Virus record (IMG/VR): IMGVR_UViG_3300010938_000354
Span: 1-32,151 of that record
Source: a virus
Direction: 5' to 3' (one strand)
Length of the DNA: 32,151 bases
Positions 29,919-32,151 of the stretch are shown piece after piece; within the stretch, counting starts at the first letter, position 1; each line of letters starts with the position of its first letter. The notes under the pieces were generated by a model. That model was not told the DNA's origin. It searched no databases and was given only the letters and a program-made list of their open reading frames with translations. A program made the translations under genes and the position numbers.

Positions 29919-29942
29919 GGGGGTGGCTCTAGAGCCACCCCC
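29919..29942. repeat. 24-bp palindrome, copy 2 (11-bp perfect stem)
   Basis: GGGGGTGGCTC-TA-GAGCCACCCCC has the same length, centre and G5/C5 ends as the palindrome at 21889-21912, differing at one stem pair and the centre. It lies nine bases after the stop of the 29952-30461 gene and 21 bases before the ATG at 29897. As in copy 1, it is just upstream of a ribosome binding site. Confidence 0.85.
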
Positions 29943-29951
29943 TCAGAGTCA

Positions 29952-30461
29952 TCAACCAAGGTATGGGAACAAAGTTACAACCCAGGCAGTCGGCAAGTCC
30001 TCCCTTCTCATCGGAGTCTTGACCAAGATACGGTCTTTGTTCACCTTGTGGCCCTGTGCCTCAACCCAGGAGACAATCTTCTCTGCGAGCCTGGCTCCCA
30101 AACCACCTTTCTGAGTGCGCTCCCAGTCATCCAACTGAACCTGGTACTCCAACTGGAAGGCTGCGGTGATCTCCATGGCCTTTTCTGGAGACTCTTCGAC
30201 TGCCCGCTTCCATTCCTCCACTGGAAATTCCGGCTTCGGAGCTTCCTGCAAACCTTCCAGGTCACGAAGATCCAGGGCAAACTCTTCCTGGACACGACCA
30301 TCCTGAGCCAAGAGATGTCCAGATCCAGAGAACTGAACGACAATGGGTTCGACACTCCGATGGTCCTCAGCTTCTGGAGTGAGGACCACATGGATGGAGT
30401 CTTCAGGGAGAATGGAGACAGCAGGCTTGAGACTCTGAGTTGTGACTTCGTGGGACAGCAT
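29952..30461 (-). CDS. Unknown protein, first gene after the leftward promoter
   Basis: A 169-residue protein from the ATG at 30461, preceded by AAGGAGGG with a four-to-five-base gap, one of the best ribosome binding sites in the window. The N-terminal half has beta-strand character (SIHVVLTPE, EPIVVQFSGSGHLL, QEEFALDLRDLEGL). The C-terminal half is helical (PVEEWKRAVEESPEKAMEITAAFQLEYQVQL, GLGARLAEKIVSWVEAQ), ending AWVVTLFPYLG. There are no Cys, metal or membrane motifs. First position and strong signals predict high early expression. I recognise no family; a double-Gly end expected of a ubiquitin-like tag is absent. Confidence 0.6.
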   Translation of the reverse strand: MLSHEVTTQSLKPAVSILPEDSIHVVLTPEAEDHRSVEPIVVQFSGSGHLLAQDGRVQEEFALDLRDLEGLQEAPKPEFPVEEWKRAVEESPEKAMEITAAFQLEYQVQLDDWERTQKGGLGARLAEKIVSWVEAQGHKVNKDRILVKTPMRREDLPTAWVVTLFPYLG

Positions 30462-30546
30462 AAAACCCTCCTTGACGGTTGAACAACGATGAACCTGCAA
30501 CTGCAAAGAAAGTTTTCGTGGCGCCTCCTGTCAGGGTTTGCCGCGA

Positions 30547-30575
30547 AGTTTACCGCCGTCGCGATCGGCTGTCAA
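30547..30575 (-). promoter_or_regulatory. Sigma70-like promoter driving the leftward operon
   Basis: On the - strand, TTGACA (30575-30570) is followed after exactly 17 bases by TAAACT (30552-30547), a consensus -35 and a 4/6 match to the -10. It lies in the only sizeable gap of the leftward arm (30462-30588). It would start RNA near 30540, giving an ~80-base leader to the ATG at 30461. The promoter suits host RNA polymerase, in line with no phage RNA polymerase being visible. Confidence 0.65.
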
Positions 30576-30580
30576 GTCCT

Positions 30581-31629
30581 CGGCTAAGTCATTGCGCCGC
30601 AACAACTTCCGCATCGCGTTGCAACTTGAAACGTTCGCCGCGTTTCAAAATGCAACCTGCTTCCGCAAAGCGCTTTAGAAGTTTTCTTGTCGAAGCTTCA
30701 GAGCGGTGCCAGAGGTTTGCCGCTTCTTGAGCCGTGAACTCTTCAGGCAATCTTTGTAAAAGCGCCCTATCAGACTGCAAGAGATCTTCCGGGCGCTCTG
30801 TAACCAAGACAAGACTTTCTCCAATCTTCCTCCAGTAGATTTGTCTCGTTGGAACAGGCTCCCAGTCGCGTTGCTTAGAAACTTCGAGAAGCAAACCTTG
30901 AGGACCTGGCTGTAATGAAAGCATAGTGTCGCAAGCTCCTCGGAGGACTGTCGAGCCACGTTCTATTGGTGCGTGCTTTGCAGTGTGGTGAACTACTACT
31001 ACTGCCGCCTGAAAGTGATGTCTTATGATTTCCAGACTGTTGATTGCTTTGTTCATTTGTCCTGCGTCGTTCTCGTCACTTCCTCTAAGAGAGCGACTCA
31101 AAGTATCTATGATGACCAGGGAAGGTTTCTCCGGTACTGCTTGGCACAAATCTACCACTTGTTGCTTATCCAAAAGATCGTAAAAGTCTTGTGTCCAATA
31201 GAAAGGAATCATCTCCAAAGAATCCAAGCCATGAAATTCTTTGAGTGCTCTAACTCTTGACGGCAATCCTACTACTGCCTCTGTTGCAACGTAGAGGACA
31301 GCACCTTTCTGTGTCTCATATCCTAAATACTGCTCACCCAAAGCGACTGACATACAGAGCCCCTGAGCCAAGAAAGACTTCTTACATCCTGGAGGACCAA
31401 ACAGAGTCACTAAGGATTGCTGAGGAATGTACTCCTGCCAAAGCCACTGTACTGCTGGCAGAAGCTCCAAGTCTTTCAGGTGCTGAATTCTCATAAGGAA
31501 GATCGGGGCGAGAATCAGAAAGATACAATGCAAGAATCGGAAAGGAAAACTGGCCTGCCGCAAAACGCAAGAAAAATTGAAAAATGCAAGGCAGTCCGAA
31601 GAAAAACCGAAACGGCTAAGTCATTGCGC
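30581..31629. repeat. 17-bp direct repeat flanking the RepA-like gene
   Basis: CGGCTAAGTCATTGCGC occurs at 30581-30597 and again at 31613-31629, same orientation, with the RepA-like ATPase gene between. Copy 1 includes that gene's stop codon and lies six bases upstream of the -35 of the leftward promoter. Copy 2 lies in the divergent intergenic region upstream of the gene. A shared regulator site is possible. Confidence 0.75.
30589..31494 (-). CDS. RepA/AAA_25-type RecA-fold ATPase with C-terminal winged helix
   Basis: A 301-residue ATPase from the ATG at 31494. Residues 25-210 are a RecA/KaiC-like core: P-loop GPPGCKKS (33-40), LYVATE, Walker B SLVIIDTLSRSL, VVVVHHTAKH and GSTVLRGACDTMLSLQ. 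This is the order of the RepA-like hexameric helicase family (AAA_25) of plasmids and phages. The P-loop is odd: the last Gly of GxxxxGK[S/T] is Lys. The C-terminal 60 residues form an HTH/winged-helix (TAQEAANLWHRSEASTRKLLKRFAEAG) likely to bind DNA at an origin. No other replicative helicase is seen here, so this may fill that role. Confidence 0.8.
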   Translation of the reverse strand: MRIQHLKDLELLPAVQWLWQEYIPQQSLVTLFGPPGCKKSFLAQGLCMSVALGEQYLGYETQKGAVLYVATEAVVGLPSRVRALKEFHGLDSLEMIPFYWTQDFYDLLDKQQVVDLCQAVPEKPSLVIIDTLSRSLRGSDENDAGQMNKAINSLEIIRHHFQAAVVVVHHTAKHAPIERGSTVLRGACDTMLSLQPGPQGLLLEVSKQRDWEPVPTRQIYWRKIGESLVLVTERPEDLLQSDRALLQRLPEEFTAQEAANLWHRSEASTRKLLKRFAEAGCILKRGERFKLQRDAEVVAAQ

Positions 31630-31726
31630 GACAACGGTTTAGCTGTCTCGATAGGCTTGGCCTAATCTTTGCTGCGTTTTTGGCTGGGCAGCGAAAAGCT
31701 TTGGTAAATTTCTTCAGGGGAGCGCC
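31495..31726. other. Divergent intergenic region, 232 bp
   Basis: This gap separates the leftward operon (ATG 31494) from the + strand gene at 31727. It contains the second 17-bp repeat (31613-31629), A-rich stretches (31561-31610) and an AGGGGAG ribosome binding site for the + gene. I found no promoter with a good -35/-10 pair on either strand. A regulatory or origin role is possible from its position only. Confidence 0.5.
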
Positions 31727-32041
31727 ATGTTCATATTCTCAATCGAGCCGGTCATTGAGGAGTTTTTGAGAGTCTCACCCCAGGAGACTTTCAGGGACAA
31801 GTACTTTGTGTGCTGGACTTCTGGAGAGGTGCCGGAGCAAGATGTGCAAATGTGGACTCTTGACGTTGCTCTTGCTCTTTTAGAGGGAGCAAGAGTCCCT
31901 GTTGCCAAATTGAATCATGTTACAGAGTGGAACGACGGGAGCAGGGAACGTGTATTTGTTATCAGGCGCCTGAAGTTTACATCAGGCTCCCTGCTCTTTG
32001 TCGGAGTGAGACAGTCTGCCTTGGAGGCAACAATATGCTGA
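31727..32041 (+). CDS. Small protein of unknown function
   Basis: A 104-residue protein on the + strand, opposite to the neighbouring replication arm, with AGGGGAG four bases before the ATG. It appears as one mixed alpha/beta domain (MFIFSIEPVIEEFLRV, DKYFVCWTSGEVPE, MWTLDVALALLEGARVPVAKL, RVFVIRRLKFTSGSLLFVGVR). No catalytic, metal or membrane motif is visible. It may begin a rightward operon that continues outside the window. No family recognised. Confidence 0.55.
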   Translation: MFIFSIEPVIEEFLRVSPQETFRDKYFVCWTSGEVPEQDVQMWTLDVALALLEGARVPVAKLNHVTEWNDGSRERVFVIRRLKFTSGSLLFVGVRQSALEATIC

Positions 32042-32151
32042 GTCTTTTTGCCGTACTGCTGAGTAGGCGTTTTTCTTTCCGCTCGTTGTTCAGGTTCGGG
32101 ATTTGTTCGGTTTTCGGGATTTGTTCAAGTTCGATTTTCTTTCGGACTTGA
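32042..32151. repeat. Short iteron-like repeats at the right edge
   Basis: TTCGGGATTTGTTC occurs at 32095-32108 and 32113-32126, an 18-base period. Related GTTGTTCAGG-type sequence lies just to the left and TTCAAGTTCG to the right, so about 50 bases are built from GAACAA-like units on the other strand. An ORF of 38 codons (32035-32151) spans it, but its composition (Ser/Phe/Arg) follows the repeats and I do not trust it. It could be an operator or origin iteron array cut by the window edge. Confidence 0.45.

Noticed and set aside
29952-30461. Ubiquitin-like modifier for the E1-like protein
   Set aside because: The protein is 169 residues, ends YLG not GG, and its C-terminal half is helical. 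Nothing beyond position suggests a beta-grasp fold.
31665-31705. Hairpin TTTGCTGC...GCAGCGAAA upstream of the + strand gene at 31727
   Set aside because: The stem is short with a bulge and has no U-run, so it is not convincing as a terminator or riboswitch.
1-32151. Large terminase, integrase, repressor, tRNA and CRISPR array
   Set aside because: Looked for by motif and pattern on both strands and not found in this window. The terminase is probably outside it.

Overview
The window is part of a tailed double-stranded DNA phage genome, almost entirely coding and with no host genes. Evidence for a phage: a head module (portal, scaffold-like protein, major capsid protein), short-tail proteins, a set of internal (ejection-type) virion proteins, a holin/endolysin/spanin lysis cassette and a family A DNA polymerase. 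No tape-measure, sheath or tail-tube genes are visible, and the head-tail adaptor and stabilisation-like proteins point to a short-tailed (podovirus, P22-like) virion. The spanin has an N-terminal lipoprotein-like signal and a C-terminal membrane segment, which implies a Gram-negative host. I see no integrase, phage repressor, RNA polymerase, tRNA or CRISPR here. The large terminase is not in this window.

Layout. Positions 1-18734 on the + strand form one compact late operon. In order it holds: tail or receptor-binding-like proteins (1-2104), a small membrane protein, portal, scaffold, capsid, a decoration-like protein, a MPSKSxKQARFMAA-type microprotein, an exported HExxH protein, head-tail joining proteins, a P22 gp10-like tail protein, small fibre-like proteins, five internal virion proteins (11073-17589), then holin, endolysin and unimolecular spanin. 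Many adjacent genes overlap by ATGA or GTGA. Positions 18703-31494 on the - strand form a convergent replication/accessory arm, read right to left: RepA-like ATPase, a sigma70-like promoter, an unknown gene, a six-gene accessory cluster (25348-29897), SNF2-type helicase, zinc-ribbon microprotein, Cas4/RecB-like nuclease, Sak4-like ATPase, SSB-like protein, three small genes, a uracil-DNA-glycosylase/DNA polymerase fusion and an HTH protein. A small + strand gene and a short repeat cluster close the right end.

Two parts stand out. (1) The large internal virion protein appears to be made by a programmed -1 ribosomal frameshift. The reading frame after 14704 is open and protein-like for 300 bases without a start codon. 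A C CCT TTC heptamer lies in the only usable interval, with an upstream GGAGGT and a possible downstream hairpin. (2) The accessory cluster combines an E1/ThiF-like adenylating protein, three paralogues sharing an invariant Cys and an NLLTWALGPG motif, a protein with a possible Cys-His protease domain followed by zinc ribbons, and a HEYGH metalloprotein. Five of these six genes are joined to the next by four-base overlaps. It could be a phage protein-modification (ubiquitin-like conjugation or deconjugation) system. No ubiquitin-like substrate was recognised, so this is a hypothesis.
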